Source of the DNA: Verrucomicrobiaceae bacterium
GTDB lineage: Bacteria; Verrucomicrobiota; Verrucomicrobiia; Verrucomicrobiales; Verrucomicrobiaceae
Direction of reading: 5' to 3'
Assembly: GCA_016795375.1 (NCBI GenBank)
Contig: JAEUHJ010000045.1
Location: forward strand, 1 to 64,000
Length of the DNA: 64,000 nucleotides
The notes under the pieces are model-generated. The model had not been told where the DNA came from, did no database searches, and worked only from the letters and a program-made list of their open reading frames with translations. The position numbers and the translations under genes were made by a program. This document shows positions 7,821 to 17,461 of the stretch, piece by piece; position 1 is the stretch's first letter, and every line of letters begins with the position of its first letter.

Positions 7821-10793
7821 TCATGATTTGTTTCCAATTTCACGCGGCTCCTCCCGCAAAATCAGCGGGCCGTGATAATGAGCGGCTGCGGCGCGGGATC
7901 CGTCAGAGTCAGGCGCGTTCTTCACCTTCGCTTTCCGCTTCGGCTTGTCATACTTCACCAGTGGCGCGGTGAGCTTCTCGTAAAGAGCGAAGAGATGCTC
8001 CACGCGGGCGCGGTCGTCCGGAAACGGTTCCTTGCGGTAGCAACGGTCCACCGCGCGGTCCAGATCGGCATGCGCCTTCACCAGCGCGGGCGGCATCGTC
8101 ACCGGATCGTAGAGATCGGCCAGCGTGGAGGTGGGGAACGCGGCCCGCGCATCCAGCACCGCCTGCGCTGCTTTCTCCACCGCCGCCTTCTGCGCGTCAG
8201 TAATGTCCTGCGGCCACGGGTAGTTGTTATAGACGAGTGTGTTGGAATAGCTGTAGCGGCTTTCGAGCCTGCCACAAACCTGCCGCATCCAAGCCATGTG
8301 CATCATCGAGGTGAGTATCCCGAAATGCCAAACGGTAGCCTCCGGCACGAACTGTATCTTGTTGCTGCATATGATGTTTTTGCTGGCAAACGCGATAGGA
8401 ATGTATGTGCGGCGTTCTGACGACACCTCCGGGATCGCGAGGTAATCCGAGTCTGGCTGGGCGATCTGGCGAAACAAGGTGGGAAAGGCCGCATATTTGC
8501 GCGTGCTCTCCGCCTTGCTGGCGAGGCGCATCTGCTTCACCGCCTCCACGCGGGCGAGCACCAAGGGCAGCGTGCGCAGCTCACCGGGCGAAACATCCTT
8601 CAACCAAAGACAAAATCTCTCCACGCCATTGATGAAGTCTCCGCCACTCATGAAGGGCCGGATGTATTTCACAGCCGCAGGTTCCTTCGCGAGAAGCTCG
8701 TCACGTTCCTCCGGCGTGAGGATGAGATGCCCGCCATCGGTCGGTTTGTTGCCCCAGTTCATCTTCGGCACCTCACACAACGGTTCGGAACGGTTTGTCA
8801 CCGCCCGGTCTGGTCCTTCCACGAGATACGGGCTGATGTTTTTCACCACGGTGATCGCCGGATTCTCGGGATCAGACTCGTAATCGTAAAGGCGCTTGTT
8901 CTCCGTGTCGTGTCCGCCAAAGCCGACGATGACACAATGCACATGCGCCTTGCCACGCGCCTCGCTCTCCCAGGCGAAGGTGCGGTGTGCGAAGTGAATT
9001 TTGATGTGCCAGCGGTTGAAGAGATGCGTCCAGACAAGTCCCGCCTGCTCGCCCTGGCAGATGGAGTTGGTGGAGACAAAGGCCGCCTTCGCCTGCGTGC
9101 AGTAAATATAAGCAGCGGCTTTGAAGTGCCAGTTGGCGACAAAATCAATCACGCCGGCCGCCGAGATGTCCTCCATCACCGCCTGCTGGTCTGCCTTCTG
9201 TTCGGCGCTTTGATAGTGATGACCCACAAACGGCGGATTGCCCAGAATGTAGCTGCATTGCTCCGGTGGCAGCACCTCGCGCCAGTCTTTGCGCAGCGCG
9301 TTCGCCACGTGGATGTGCGGGCTCTTGCGCAGCGGGATGCGGCGGTAGAACTGGCCGAAGGCCTCGCTCAAAAGCACGTTGGCCTGATGATCCGCCAGCC
9401 ACAGTGCCACTTCGGCGATGCGCGCAGGGAATTCCTCGATCTCGATGCCATACATCTGATCGACGTTGATCTGGGAGAGCTGGTTCACGTCTTCGAGTGA
9501 CAGCTCGTGCTGCCGTTCTTTATGCGTGATTTGTTCCCGGCTTGAATCCTGTCCCGTCTCAACCAGCGTGTGCAACTGGAGCAAAATCTCCAGCTCCAAC
9601 TGCCGCAGCTCGCGGTAGGTGACGACAAGGAAGTTCCCGCAGCCGCAGGCCGGGTCCATGATCTTGAGGGAGGCGAGCTTCTTTTGCAGATCACGCAGGC
9701 GGTTAGGGCCGCGCCCGGACTTGTCCTTCCGTGCCGCCTCAAATTCGGCGCGCAGGTCGTCGAGAAAGAGGCTGCTCACGAGCTTCATGATGTTCTTCTC
9801 CGCCGTGTAGTGCGCGCCGAGCTGGCGGCGTTTCCGGTCATCCTCGTGGTCGAACACGGTCTGGAACAGGCTGCCGAAGACGGCGGGAGAAATCTTTTCC
9901 CATTTGAAGTCGGCGCATTCGATCAAGATCGAACGCATCTTCGAAGTGCAGTCCGCAAAGAAGGAAGGTTCTGCAAACAGATCACCATTCACATAGGGAA
10001 ACTCTGCCAGGTCATCATCGAGGTTCTTGCTGCGCTTGTTCTCCGGCGTGTTGAGCACGTTGAAGAGATGCGCCAGCCGTGCGCCGAGATCACTGCCGTC
10101 TTCAGCAGTGTGTTCACGAACGAAGAGCTTGAATTGATCCGGCGGGAAAATCCCCGTGTCATCGGCGAAGAAGCAGAAGAGCAGGCGCACGAGGAACTGG
10201 CAGAGGTCGTGGCCGCGATAGCCGCCGTCCCACAGGGCGTCGTGCAGCTTCGCCATCAACTCGGTGGCCTCGAAGTTTGCTGGATCCTCAGGGTTGAGCT
10301 TGTGGCTCTTGTAGCCGGCGATGAAGGCGAAGTGGCGCGCGTTTTTGTGCAGCTCCTTCAGCGGGAATTCCACGCTGGGCGGCAGGCGCGTGAGCAGCGG
10401 CAGGTCCGGGTCCTGCTCCGGCTCCAGATCGTGGATGGCGATGCGCTGGAAGTCGGAGACGATGAGCCAGCGCGGGGCCTCTTTCTCCCGCCCCGTGTTG
10501 ATGAGGCCGCGGATGTAGTCCATGCCCTGCGCATGCGCCTTGCCCAGGTCCTCGCCCGCGCTCTTGTGCTCCACGAGGCATGTGCCGGGCCAGAAGAGGT
10601 CGATGAAGCCCCAGTTCCCGGAGAGCTTTTTCACCGGCTCCTCAAAGGTGGCGAGCGTGCGGCGGCGCTTGCCGAACACCTCGAAAAACTCGTTCCAGAA
10701 GGTCTGCCGCTCGGACTTCTCGGAGCCCTCGCCCTTCCAGTCGCGGGAGAAGGCGATGGCGCGTTGTTTGATCTCGTTCCAGGAGAGCGGCAT
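7821..10793 (-). CDS. Type IIL (MmeI-like) bifunctional restriction-modification enzyme
   Basis: 990 residues in one chain. The N-terminal nuclease has D65-x9-E75-x-K77 (in IDLFWPGTCLVEHK), the PD-(D/E)xK arrangement of MmeI-type enzymes. The adenine-N6 methyltransferase core has motif I DPACGCGNF at about 380-388 and catalytic NPPF at 519-522. A helical linker lies between them (about 160-330), and the C-terminal 350 residues are where the target-recognition domain should be. Such enzymes methylate one strand of a short asymmetric site and cut about 20 bp away, without a separate methylase gene. That fits the absence of R-M partners here. The role is probably phage defence. Specificity cannot be read from the sequence by eye. 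Confidence 0.9.
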   Translation of the reverse strand: MPLSWNEIKQRAIAFSRDWKGEGSEKSERQTFWNEFFEVFGKRRRTLATFEEPVKKLSGNWGFIDLFWPGTCLVEHKSAGEDLGKAHAQGMDYIRGLINTGREKEAPRWLIVSDFQRIAIHDLEPEQDPDLPLLTRLPPSVEFPLKELHKNARHFAFIAGYKSHKLNPEDPANFEATELMAKLHDALWDGGYRGHDLCQFLVRLLFCFFADDTGIFPPDQFKLFVREHTAEDGSDLGARLAHLFNVLNTPENKRSKNLDDDLAEFPYVNGDLFAEPSFFADCTSKMRSILIECADFKWEKISPAVFGSLFQTVFDHEDDRKRRQLGAHYTAEKNIMKLVSSLFLDDLRAEFEAARKDKSGRGPNRLRDLQKKLASLKIMDPACGCGNFLVVTYRELRQLELEILLQLHTLVETGQDSSREQITHKERQHELSLEDVNQLSQINVDQMYGIEIEEFPARIAEVALWLADHQANVLLSEAFGQFYRRIPLRKSPHIHVANALRKDWREVLPPEQCSYILGNPPFVGHHYQSAEQKADQQAVMEDISAAGVIDFVANWHFKAAAYIYCTQAKAAFVSTNSICQGEQAGLVWTHLFNRWHIKIHFAHRTFAWESEARGKAHVHCVIVGFGGHDTENKRLYDYESDPENPAITVVKNISPYLVEGPDRAVTNRSEPLCEVPKMNWGNKPTDGGHLILTPEERDELLAKEPAAVKYIRPFMSGGDFINGVERFCLWLKDVSPGELRTLPLVLARVEAVKQMRLASKAESTRKYAAFPTLFRQIAQPDSDYLAIPEVSSERRTYIPIAFASKNIICSNKIQFVPEATVWHFGILTSMMHMAWMRQVCGRLESRYSYSNTLVYNNYPWPQDITDAQKAAVEKAAQAVLDARAAFPTSTLADLYDPVTMPPALVKAHADLDRAVDRCYRKEPFPDDRARVEHLFALYEKLTAPLVKYDKPKRKAKVKNAPDSDGSRAAAAHYHGPLILREEPREIGNKS

Positions 10794-10860
10794 GCCGCAT
10801 CATTAGCAATGTTTCCTCCGCCTGCTCAAGCTTTCCTCGAATGATCCTCCACCTGCCCGC

Positions 10861-11061
10861 TCACTGGACAGGATCGAGGCACAGCATCTCTTTCTCCTCC
10901 AAGGTTTCGCGTGGCACATCACGGCGGTACTTCTTGGGATTGAAGACCTCGCTGTGGGCGTGCTTGTAGCCGGCGGGGTCGAGGGTTTGCCAGAGCCTGT
11001 GGCGGCTTGCGCTGGTGCAGGCCGCGAGGGCCAGGGTCGTGAGGAGGAAAAGCAGTCTCAT
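10861..11061 (-). CDS. Small predicted lipoprotein
   Basis: 66 residues. It starts with a short lipoprotein signal (MRLLFLLTTLALAAC), with the lipobox cysteine at residue 15. The mature part is small, basic and Tyr/Arg-containing (NPKKYRRDVPRETLEEKEM). An alternative ATG at 11088 overlaps the araD stop as ATGA and would add nine residues; either start may be used. It follows araD directly on the same strand. I do not recognise the family. Confidence 0.6.
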   Translation of the reverse strand: MRLLFLLTTLALAACTSASRHRLWQTLDPAGYKHAHSEVFNPKKYRRDVPRETLEEKEMLCLDPVQ

Positions 11062-11084
11062 GCCTGGTTGTGCGCCGGGTGTGG

Positions 11085-11783
11085 TCATTTCTGTCCGTAA
11101 TACGCGCCCGGCCCGTGCTTGCGCAGGTGATGTTTTTCCAAGATGTGCGCCGGGATGGCCTGCATGGCCGGATTCAGCGAAAACGACCCCAGCGCCATGT
11201 GCGCGCACATTTCGAGGGCGATGCTGTTGTGGAGCGAATCCATCGCGTATTTGCCGAAGGTGAACGGCGCGTGGTGCAGTTGCAGCACGGCGGGCATTTC
11301 GAGCGGGTCGAGCTTCAATTCGCGCAGACGTTCCACGATGGCAACGCCGGTGAAATGCTCGTAGTCCTGCGCCACTTCGTCGGGCGTCAGCGCACGCACG
11401 ATGGGAACTGTGCCGTGAAAATGATCCGCATGCGTCGTGCCGAAACACGGCAGTTCACGCCCGGCCTGGGCGAACATCGTGGCATGCAGGCTGTGCGTGT
11501 GCGTGATACCGCCAATGTTTGGAAATTCGCGGTAGAGCACGAGATGCGTCTTCGTGTCGGAGGACGGCCGCAGATTGCCCTCCACGACCTTCCCATCGAG
11601 GTCGAGCACGACGATGTCGGCGGGATTCAACGCGGCGTAACTGATGCCGCTCGGTTTGATCGCCCACAGGCCGGATTCACGGTCGATGCCGCTCACATTG
11701 CCCCAGGTCAGGCGCACGAGACCGCTGGGTTCGAGGGCGCGGTTGGCTTCGCAGACTTGTTCGCGGAGGTCTTGAAGTGTCAT
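11085..11783 (-). CDS. araD: L-ribulose-5-phosphate 4-epimerase / class II aldolase family
   Basis: 232 residues from the ATG at 11783, matching the roughly 231 of E. coli AraD; an ATG 14 codons upstream (11825) is possible. It interconverts L-ribulose-5-phosphate and D-xylulose-5-phosphate using a metal. The N-terminus (LREQVCEANRALEPSGLVRLTWGNVSG) and the metal-binding THTHSLHA segment near residue 95 are characteristic, as is the HHAPFTFG segment with the later histidine. No other arabinose or ascorbate genes are nearby, so the exact substrate could be a related pentulose phosphate. A divergent MoxR gene starts 124 bp upstream. Confidence 0.9.
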   Translation of the reverse strand: MTLQDLREQVCEANRALEPSGLVRLTWGNVSGIDRESGLWAIKPSGISYAALNPADIVVLDLDGKVVEGNLRPSSDTKTHLVLYREFPNIGGITHTHSLHATMFAQAGRELPCFGTTHADHFHGTVPIVRALTPDEVAQDYEHFTGVAIVERLRELKLDPLEMPAVLQLHHAPFTFGKYAMDSLHNSIALEMCAHMALGSFSLNPAMQAIPAHILEKHHLRKHGPGAYYGQK

Positions 11784-11907
11784 TGCCGCGACAAAAGGCG
11801 GATTCACCGGCAATTCCAGCAACATAACGAGCCGTGCGCGGCGTTTAACCTCAAAGCCTTGAGAGTTGACGGGAGAAGCCGCCCCGTTGACCAGTACCCA
11901 CCTTCAC

Positions 11908-12909
11908 ATGCCCGCCTCAGCCGCCCTCCCCGCCGTCCCTGATCAGGAAGCCATCGTCAAAGCCTCCGCCTGGGTGGCTCCGCTCCGAACCGAAATCTCG
12001 CGTGTGCTCGTGGGGCAGACGGTTCTCGTGGACCGTCTCCTTGTTGCCTTGCTGACGAACGGCCATGTGCTGCTCGAAGGCGTGCCGGGCATCGCCAAGA
12101 CGCTGGCCGTGCGCACGCTGGCTGGCACGCTGCGCGCGAAATTCCAGCGCATCCAGTTCACGCCCGACCTGCTGCCGGCGGACGTGATCGGCACGATGGT
12201 TTACCATCCGAAGGACGGCACCTTCACGCCGCGCCTCGGCCCGGTGTTCGCGAATCTGGTGCTGGCGGACGAGATCAACCGCGCCCCGGCCAAGGTGCAG
12301 AGCGCGCTGCTGGAGGCGATGCAGGAACGCCAGGTCACCATCGGCGAGGCCACGCACAAGCTGCCCGATCCGTTCATGGTGCTCGCCACGCAGAATCCGA
12401 TCGACCAGGAGGGCACCTACACGCTGCCGGAGGCGCAGCTCGACCGCTTCCTGCTCAAAGTCCGCGTCACCTACCCGACACCGGCCGAGGAGCGCAAGGT
12501 GCTCGACGCGATGGCCACCTCCGCGCCGAAGCTGGACGTGAACCAGATCACCGACGTGGCCACCATCAGCGCCAGCCGCCTGGTGGTGAACGACCTGTTC
12601 ATGGATGAGAAGATCCGTGATTACATCGTCGCCATCATCAATGCCACGCGCCATCCCGAGACGCTCGCGCCGCATCTGAAGCTGCTCATCCGCTGCGGCG
12701 CCTCGCCACGCGGCACGATCAACCTCGCGCTGGCGGCCAAGGCGCTGGCCTTCCTCGCCGGGCGCAACTACGTCGTGCCGCAGGACATCAAGGACCTGGC
12801 CCCCGACATCCTGCGGCACCGCATCCTGCTCTCCTACGAGGCGGAGGCCGAGGGTGTGACGAGCGAGGACGTGGTCAAGGCGCTGCTGGACAAGCTGCCG
12901 GTCCCTTAA
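11908..12909 (+). CDS. MoxR-family AAA+ ATPase
   Basis: 333 residues from the ATG at 11908; an in-frame TTG at 11866 is less likely. Walker A is GVPGIAKT near residue 58 and Walker B is LVLADEINRAP near residue 115, with ATQNPIDQEGTYTLPEAQLDRF as the sensor 1 region. MoxR ATPases act as chaperones for von Willebrand A-domain proteins. The gene opens a plus-strand cluster of six: MoxR, DUF58, a DUF4381-like membrane protein, two VWA proteins and a BatD/E protein, the layout of the Bacteroides aerotolerance (bat) operon. The DUF58 gene follows after 13 bp. Confidence 0.95.
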   Translation: MPASAALPAVPDQEAIVKASAWVAPLRTEISRVLVGQTVLVDRLLVALLTNGHVLLEGVPGIAKTLAVRTLAGTLRAKFQRIQFTPDLLPADVIGTMVYHPKDGTFTPRLGPVFANLVLADEINRAPAKVQSALLEAMQERQVTIGEATHKLPDPFMVLATQNPIDQEGTYTLPEAQLDRFLLKVRVTYPTPAEERKVLDAMATSAPKLDVNQITDVATISASRLVVNDLFMDEKIRDYIVAIINATRHPETLAPHLKLLIRCGASPRGTINLALAAKALAFLAGRNYVVPQDIKDLAPDILRHRILLSYEAEAEGVTSEDVVKALLDKLPVP

Positions 12910-12922
12910 ACCGCCATCCATC

Positions 12923-13843
12923 GTGAACCGGGACACCGTGCAGAACGACAACGACGCCCGCCTCACGCGCATCCTGAAGCGTGTGCGGCGCATCGAGCTG
13001 CTGACACGCGGCATGGTGAAGGAGATGCTCGGCGGGCAGTACCATTCACGCTTCAAAGGGCAGGGGATCGAGTTCGATGATTTTCGCGAGTACCAGCCCG
13101 GCGACGACGTGCGCTTCATCGACTGGAACGTCACCGCGCGCATGAACGACCCGTTCGTGCGCAAATACGTTGAGGAACGCGAGCTCACGGTGATGCTGTG
13201 TGTCGATGTGAGCGGCTCCGGCGACTACGGCAGCCAGGAGGACTCGAAACGCGAGCGCGCGGCGGAGATCGCGGCCGTTTTCGCCTTCAGCGCCGTGCAA
13301 AACCAGGACAAGGTGGGCCTGACGCTTTTTTCCAACGGCATCGAGCAGTACCTGCCCGCGCGCAAAGGCGCGCCGCACGCGCTGCGCATCCTGCGCGACA
13401 TTTTGAACATCGAACCGAAGCAGCGCGGCACGGACATCAAGCCCGCGCTCGATCTCGCGCTCGAACGCATCGCGCACCGGGCGCTGGTGATCGTGGTCTC
13501 GGATTTCATCACGCCGGACAGCGCGTGGGAGAAAAGCCTGCGGGCCGTCGCGGCGAAGCATGACGTGGTGGCCGCGCAGATCATGGATCCGCGCGAACTG
13601 GTGCTGCCGGACGCGGGCCGCGTGTGCCTCGAAGATCCGGAGACGGGGGAGCAGTTCCTCGTCAACACCTCCAGCCCCGCCGTGCGCGAGGAGTATGGGC
13701 GCCGCGTGACGCGGCGTCAGGACGCGCTGGTGCAGTTGTTGCGCCGCAGTGGCGTGGAGCGCGTCGCCGTGCGCACGGACGAGGATTATGTGCCCGCCTT
13801 GAAGGCGTATTTCCGCTCACGCAAAAGGAGGCGGCGCGGATGA
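12923..13843 (+). CDS. DUF58 domain protein with VWA-like fold
   Basis: 306 residues, GTG start 13 bp after the moxR stop. It contains the DUF58 signature (GQGIEFDDFREYQPGDDVRF at about 49-68, then IDWNVTARMNDP) and a VWA metal site DVSGS (DxSxS) near residue 95. DUF58 proteins always accompany MoxR ATPases and are the usual second gene of the bat cluster. The protein has no membrane helix and is probably cytoplasmic. Its last codons overlap the start of the next gene as ATGA, implying translational coupling. Confidence 0.94.
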   Translation: MNRDTVQNDNDARLTRILKRVRRIELLTRGMVKEMLGGQYHSRFKGQGIEFDDFREYQPGDDVRFIDWNVTARMNDPFVRKYVEERELTVMLCVDVSGSGDYGSQEDSKRERAAEIAAVFAFSAVQNQDKVGLTLFSNGIEQYLPARKGAPHALRILRDILNIEPKQRGTDIKPALDLALERIAHRALVIVVSDFITPDSAWEKSLRAVAAKHDVVAAQIMDPRELVLPDAGRVCLEDPETGEQFLVNTSSPAVREEYGRRVTRRQDALVQLLRRSGVERVAVRTDEDYVPALKAYFRSRKRRRRG

Positions 13844-14400
13844 TGCCCCCGTCGTTCAGCGCATGCTTGTTGCTGGCGCAGTTTCCGGGCGCGTCGCCGC
13901 TGCCGCATCCGGAGCTGCCGCCGCCGGGCGCTGTGGAGGCGCCGCTGCCGTGGTGGATTCCGTGGGCCGGCGGACTGGCGCTGCTGCTTTTGACCGGTTT
14001 GACCGTCTGGTTGCTGACAAGGCAGAAGCCGCTGCCGGTGACGCCGCCGCGCCAGCCGTGGAGCTCGGCCTTCCGCGCGCTGAGCGATCTGAGAACACGC
14101 CTCGCAGCCATCCCGCCACAGGAAATGAGCCACCGCGTGTCCCAGGTGCTCCGGCGTTACCTGCAGGAGCGCTACGCCGTTCCCGCCCCGGCGCGCACCA
14201 CGCATGAGATTTTCGATGGCACGCGGGAGCGTCTGCCCGGTGTGCCGATCCCGCGGGCGCAGGGCGTCTGGCGCGAGCGCTTCGAGCCTGTGGCCCGGCT
14301 GTGCGACGACATCTCCTTCATGCCCGCGCCACACACGCAGGAGGAGTCGGCGGCGTTGATCGACCAGGCCCTGGCACGTTTGCAGGAGGAGAAGCCATGA
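13840..14400 (+). CDS. DUF4381-like membrane protein of the bat cluster
   Basis: 186 residues. The ATG at 13840 overlaps the DUF58 stop as ATGA. The N-terminus is exported, with a single membrane helix at about residues 43-65 (PWAGGLALLLLTGLTVWLL). The remainder is cytoplasmic and helical, with SHRVSQVLRRYLQERYAVPA, typical of the small membrane proteins between DUF58 and BatA genes (DUF4381 family). Its function is not established. Its stop overlaps the next start, again as ATGA, so the first four genes are tightly coupled. Confidence 0.8.
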   Translation: MMPPSFSACLLLAQFPGASPLPHPELPPPGAVEAPLPWWIPWAGGLALLLLTGLTVWLLTRQKPLPVTPPRQPWSSAFRALSDLRTRLAAIPPQEMSHRVSQVLRRYLQERYAVPAPARTTHEIFDGTRERLPGVPIPRAQGVWRERFEPVARLCDDISFMPAPHTQEESAALIDQALARLQEEKP

Positions 14401-15425
14401 CCATTTCCGGCATCCCCAATTTTCAAATCCTGCACCCGCTGTGGCTTCTGCTGCTGCCGCTGGTGCCGCTGCTGGCCCTCCTGCGCGGCGCGCGCGGGAA
14501 ACGTCCCGCGATCAAATTCCCCCCGACTTCCCTTTTGCGCGACCTGGGCCGTCCGGCGCGCAGTGGCGCGGGCGGTTTCGCCTTCGGTCTGGTGCTGACC
14601 AGCCTGGTTTCCGGCATCGCGGCGCTTTCGCGCCCGCAGAAGGTTCTGTCGTATGACGAGGAGAAGACGGAGGGCATCTCCATCATGCTGACCTTCGACG
14701 TGTCGCTTTCCATGTTGATCGAGGACATGTACATCGGCGGCCAGCCGGTGAACCGGCTCACAGCCGCGAAGCGTGTCGTCGCGGATTTCATCAGGGAGCG
14801 GCGCAATGACAAGATCGGCATCGTGGCCTTCGCCGGCGAGACTTACCTGCCGTGCCCGCTCACGCTCGACCGCGACTGGCTCGTGAACAACCTCGACCGT
14901 GTGCAGACCCAGCGTGTCGGTGACGGCACGGCCATCGGCTCCGGCATCGCCTCCGCCGCCAACCGCCTGCGCAAGGAAAAAACCGCCAGCAAAGTCATCG
15001 TGCTGCTCACTGACGGCGCGAACAACTCCGGCCGCCTCAGCCCGACCGACGCGGCGAAGCTCGCCGCCACGCTCGGGATCAAGATTTACGCCATCGCCTT
15101 CGGCACGCCGGGCATTCACAGCATCCCGGACCCGAAACGCGGCACGTTCACGCCGGTGGGGCAGCAGTTGTTCGATGAGAAAACGCTGCAGGAGGTCGCC
15201 CGCATCGGCGGCGGGCAGTTCTACATGGCGCAGAGCCTCAATTCGCTCGAGGACGTCTTCGGGGAGATCAACCGCCTCGAAAAAACCAAGATCGAGCGGC
15301 GCAAGATCACCGAGACGGAGGAGTTGTTCCCTTGGCCGCTCGCCGTGGCCGCGCTCGCGCTGTTCCTGGCTCTGCTGCTTTCGCTCACCGTCCTGCATTC
15401 GGCACCGGAGCCGTCCGCTGTTTGA
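14397..15425 (+). CDS. BatA-like VWA-domain membrane protein
   Basis: 342 residues. The ATG at 14397 overlaps the preceding stop. It has two N-terminal hydrophobic segments (about residues 11-28 and 55-75), then a VWA domain with metal site DVSLS (DxSxS) at about residue 101, TDGANN as the later metal motif near 207, and a C-terminal membrane helix (AVAALALFLALLLSLTVL). This is the BatA arrangement: a VWA domain between membrane anchors, on the outer face of the inner membrane. In bat clusters these are thought to form a complex with MoxR-remodelled partners in stress tolerance. Insertions of about 7 residues follow the metal motif (EDMYIGG). Confidence 0.92.
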   Translation: MTISGIPNFQILHPLWLLLLPLVPLLALLRGARGKRPAIKFPPTSLLRDLGRPARSGAGGFAFGLVLTSLVSGIAALSRPQKVLSYDEEKTEGISIMLTFDVSLSMLIEDMYIGGQPVNRLTAAKRVVADFIRERRNDKIGIVAFAGETYLPCPLTLDRDWLVNNLDRVQTQRVGDGTAIGSGIASAANRLRKEKTASKVIVLLTDGANNSGRLSPTDAAKLAATLGIKIYAIAFGTPGIHSIPDPKRGTFTPVGQQLFDEKTLQEVARIGGGQFYMAQSLNSLEDVFGEINRLEKTKIERRKITETEELFPWPLAVAALALFLALLLSLTVLHSAPEPSAV

Positions 15426-15431
15426 GACCTC

Positions 15432-17447
15432 ATGACTTTCGCCCACGAACATCTGCTCTGGTTCCTGCTCATCCTCCCCGCGCTCGTGGGATTGAAGCTG
15501 TGGGTGGACGCGCACGGCTCGCTGGCGGAAAAAATGTTCACCGCGGCCCGCCTGCGGCCCGCGCTCGTCATCGGCCGTTCGCGCTGGCGCTCGTGGCTGG
15601 TTTACACGCTTTACGCGCTGGCGATGGGCTGCCTCGTCCTCGCCGTCGCGCAGCCGCGCTGGGGGGAGGAGAAGCTGGAGATTCCCGACAAGGGCCGCAA
15701 CGTCTTCATCGCCATCGACACCTCGCGCTCCATGCTCGCCCGTGACGTGCAGCCTGACCGCCTCACTCGCTCACGGCTCGCCGCGCATGACCTGGTGGTC
15801 GAACTTGGCGGTGAGCGCGTCGGGCTGCTCGCCTTCGCGGGCCGCGCCTACCTGCAAGCGCCGCTGACGACCGATCATGACGCCATCATCGAATCCCTGC
15901 TGGCCTTTGACCACACCATCATCGAATGGGGCGGCAGCAATATCGGCGATCTGCTCGATGTGACGCTGCGCGCGATCCAAAACCTGCCGAAGAGCAACTA
16001 CGCGCTCGTCATTTTCAGCGACGGTGGCGACGCGGACCAGAATCTCACGCCTTACATCCAGCGCCTCACGGCGGCGGGCGTCATCGTCGTCACCGTCGGT
16101 GTCGGCATGGAGGGCGGCACGCTCATTCCGAATCCGGAGATGGAGGGCGACTACATCCGTGACGAGGAGGGCAATGTGGTGCGCTCCCGGCTCGAAAGCG
16201 GCGTGCTGCAGCAGCTTGCCTCGGCCACGGGAGGCCGTTTCTTGAAGCTCGGTGCCCAGCCGCTCAACCGCAGCACGCTCCAGCCCGTGCTCGACCGTCT
16301 GAGCGAGCAGCAGTCCGCCAACCGCCAGACTTCACGGCCGATTGAGCGCTTTGCCTGGCCGCTGGGTCTGGGTATGTTCTTCCTCATGTTTGCCTGGATC
16401 CTCAGCGCCCTGCCTCGTTCGTCCGCACGCCCGGCGGTGCTGGCGCTGGCCGTTGCCGCGTTCGCTCCGGTGCCCCCCGCGCAGGCGGCGGGCATTCACG
16501 GGACGCTGGCCTCCATTTTCCAGCCAAAGGGTCCGGTGCCGGAGGACGCCCGCGAAGCCCTGGAGGGGCGCGATTTCAAGCAGGCTCGCGCGCTTTACGA
16601 AAAACTGCTGAAGGAGAAAGGCTACAGCCCCGCCGCGCGCGAGGAGATGCTCTACGGTCTCGCGAGCGCCGAGCACGCGCTCACCAACTACGACGGCAGC
16701 GTGAAGAAATTCAGCGAGGCGCTCCACACCCAGGACAAGGCGCTGCGCGCGCGCGCCCACCGCGGCATCGGACACACACTTTATGACCAGGGCGCCCGCG
16801 GCCTGCAGCAGCCGAAGATCACCATCCAGCGCTGGACTGATTCGCTCCGCCATCTCGACGCCGCGCTCGAAATCGATCCGGATAACAAGGAGCTGCGTGA
16901 GAATCGTGATCATGTCGCCAGGATGCTCGACGAGCTGCGCAAGGTCATGGAGCAGATGATGGAACAGCAGCAGCAGGGTAATCAGGGAAACAAAGGCCAG
17001 AAGGGGCAGAAAGGTCAGAAAGGCCAGAAGGGCGAGGGGCAGGAAGGCGGGGAGGGCGACCAGGAAGGCGCTGGCAAGGAAGGCAGCGAGCCTGGCGACC
17101 AGAATAAGAAGGAGCAAGACGGCAAAGGCGAGAAGAAGGAGTCTGATGACGGCATCGGCGGCAAAGACGCCAAGGAGCTGCCCGAAGGCCGCATCCAGGC
17201 CGCCGGAGGGGACAAGGAAGGCGGGAAAGAAGGCCAGCAAGGCAAGCCCGGCCAGCAACCGGATGATGGCGAAGGCGGGGAGAAAAAACAGAACGCAAAA
17301 GGCGTGCAGCCCGATGATCAGCGCAATGCGCGCACCGGCTACACACCGGGCGAGGCCGAGGGCATCATCCGTCAATACATGGACGAGATCACGGCGCCTC
17401 CGACCAACCGCTACCACACGCCGCCGGTGAACAAAAAAGATTGGTGA
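15432..17447 (+). CDS. Fused BatB/BatC-like protein: VWA plus TPR, low-complexity tail
   Basis: 671 residues. N-terminal membrane helices, a VWA domain with DTSRS (DxSxS) at about residue 97 and SDGGDAD near 196, a membrane helix at about 310-330 and another hydrophobic stretch at about 335-355 (VLALAVAAFAPVPPAQAA) that resembles an internal signal sequence. TPR helices follow (about 375-500). From about 505 to 640 the protein is extremely rich in Gly, Lys, Gln and Glu, with repeated KGQ units. This matches BatB followed by BatC (TPR) in one chain. It starts six bases after the BatA stop. The charged tail is probably disordered. Confidence 0.9.
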   Translation: MTFAHEHLLWFLLILPALVGLKLWVDAHGSLAEKMFTAARLRPALVIGRSRWRSWLVYTLYALAMGCLVLAVAQPRWGEEKLEIPDKGRNVFIAIDTSRSMLARDVQPDRLTRSRLAAHDLVVELGGERVGLLAFAGRAYLQAPLTTDHDAIIESLLAFDHTIIEWGGSNIGDLLDVTLRAIQNLPKSNYALVIFSDGGDADQNLTPYIQRLTAAGVIVVTVGVGMEGGTLIPNPEMEGDYIRDEEGNVVRSRLESGVLQQLASATGGRFLKLGAQPLNRSTLQPVLDRLSEQQSANRQTSRPIERFAWPLGLGMFFLMFAWILSALPRSSARPAVLALAVAAFAPVPPAQAAGIHGTLASIFQPKGPVPEDAREALEGRDFKQARALYEKLLKEKGYSPAAREEMLYGLASAEHALTNYDGSVKKFSEALHTQDKALRARAHRGIGHTLYDQGARGLQQPKITIQRWTDSLRHLDAALEIDPDNKELRENRDHVARMLDELRKVMEQMMEQQQQGNQGNKGQKGQKGQKGQKGEGQEGGEGDQEGAGKEGSEPGDQNKKEQDGKGEKKESDDGIGGKDAKELPEGRIQAAGGDKEGGKEGQQGKPGQQPDDGEGGEKKQNAKGVQPDDQRNARTGYTPGEAEGIIRQYMDEITAPPTNRYHTPPVNKKDW

Positions 17448-17461
17448 AGCCGCTTCGCGGC

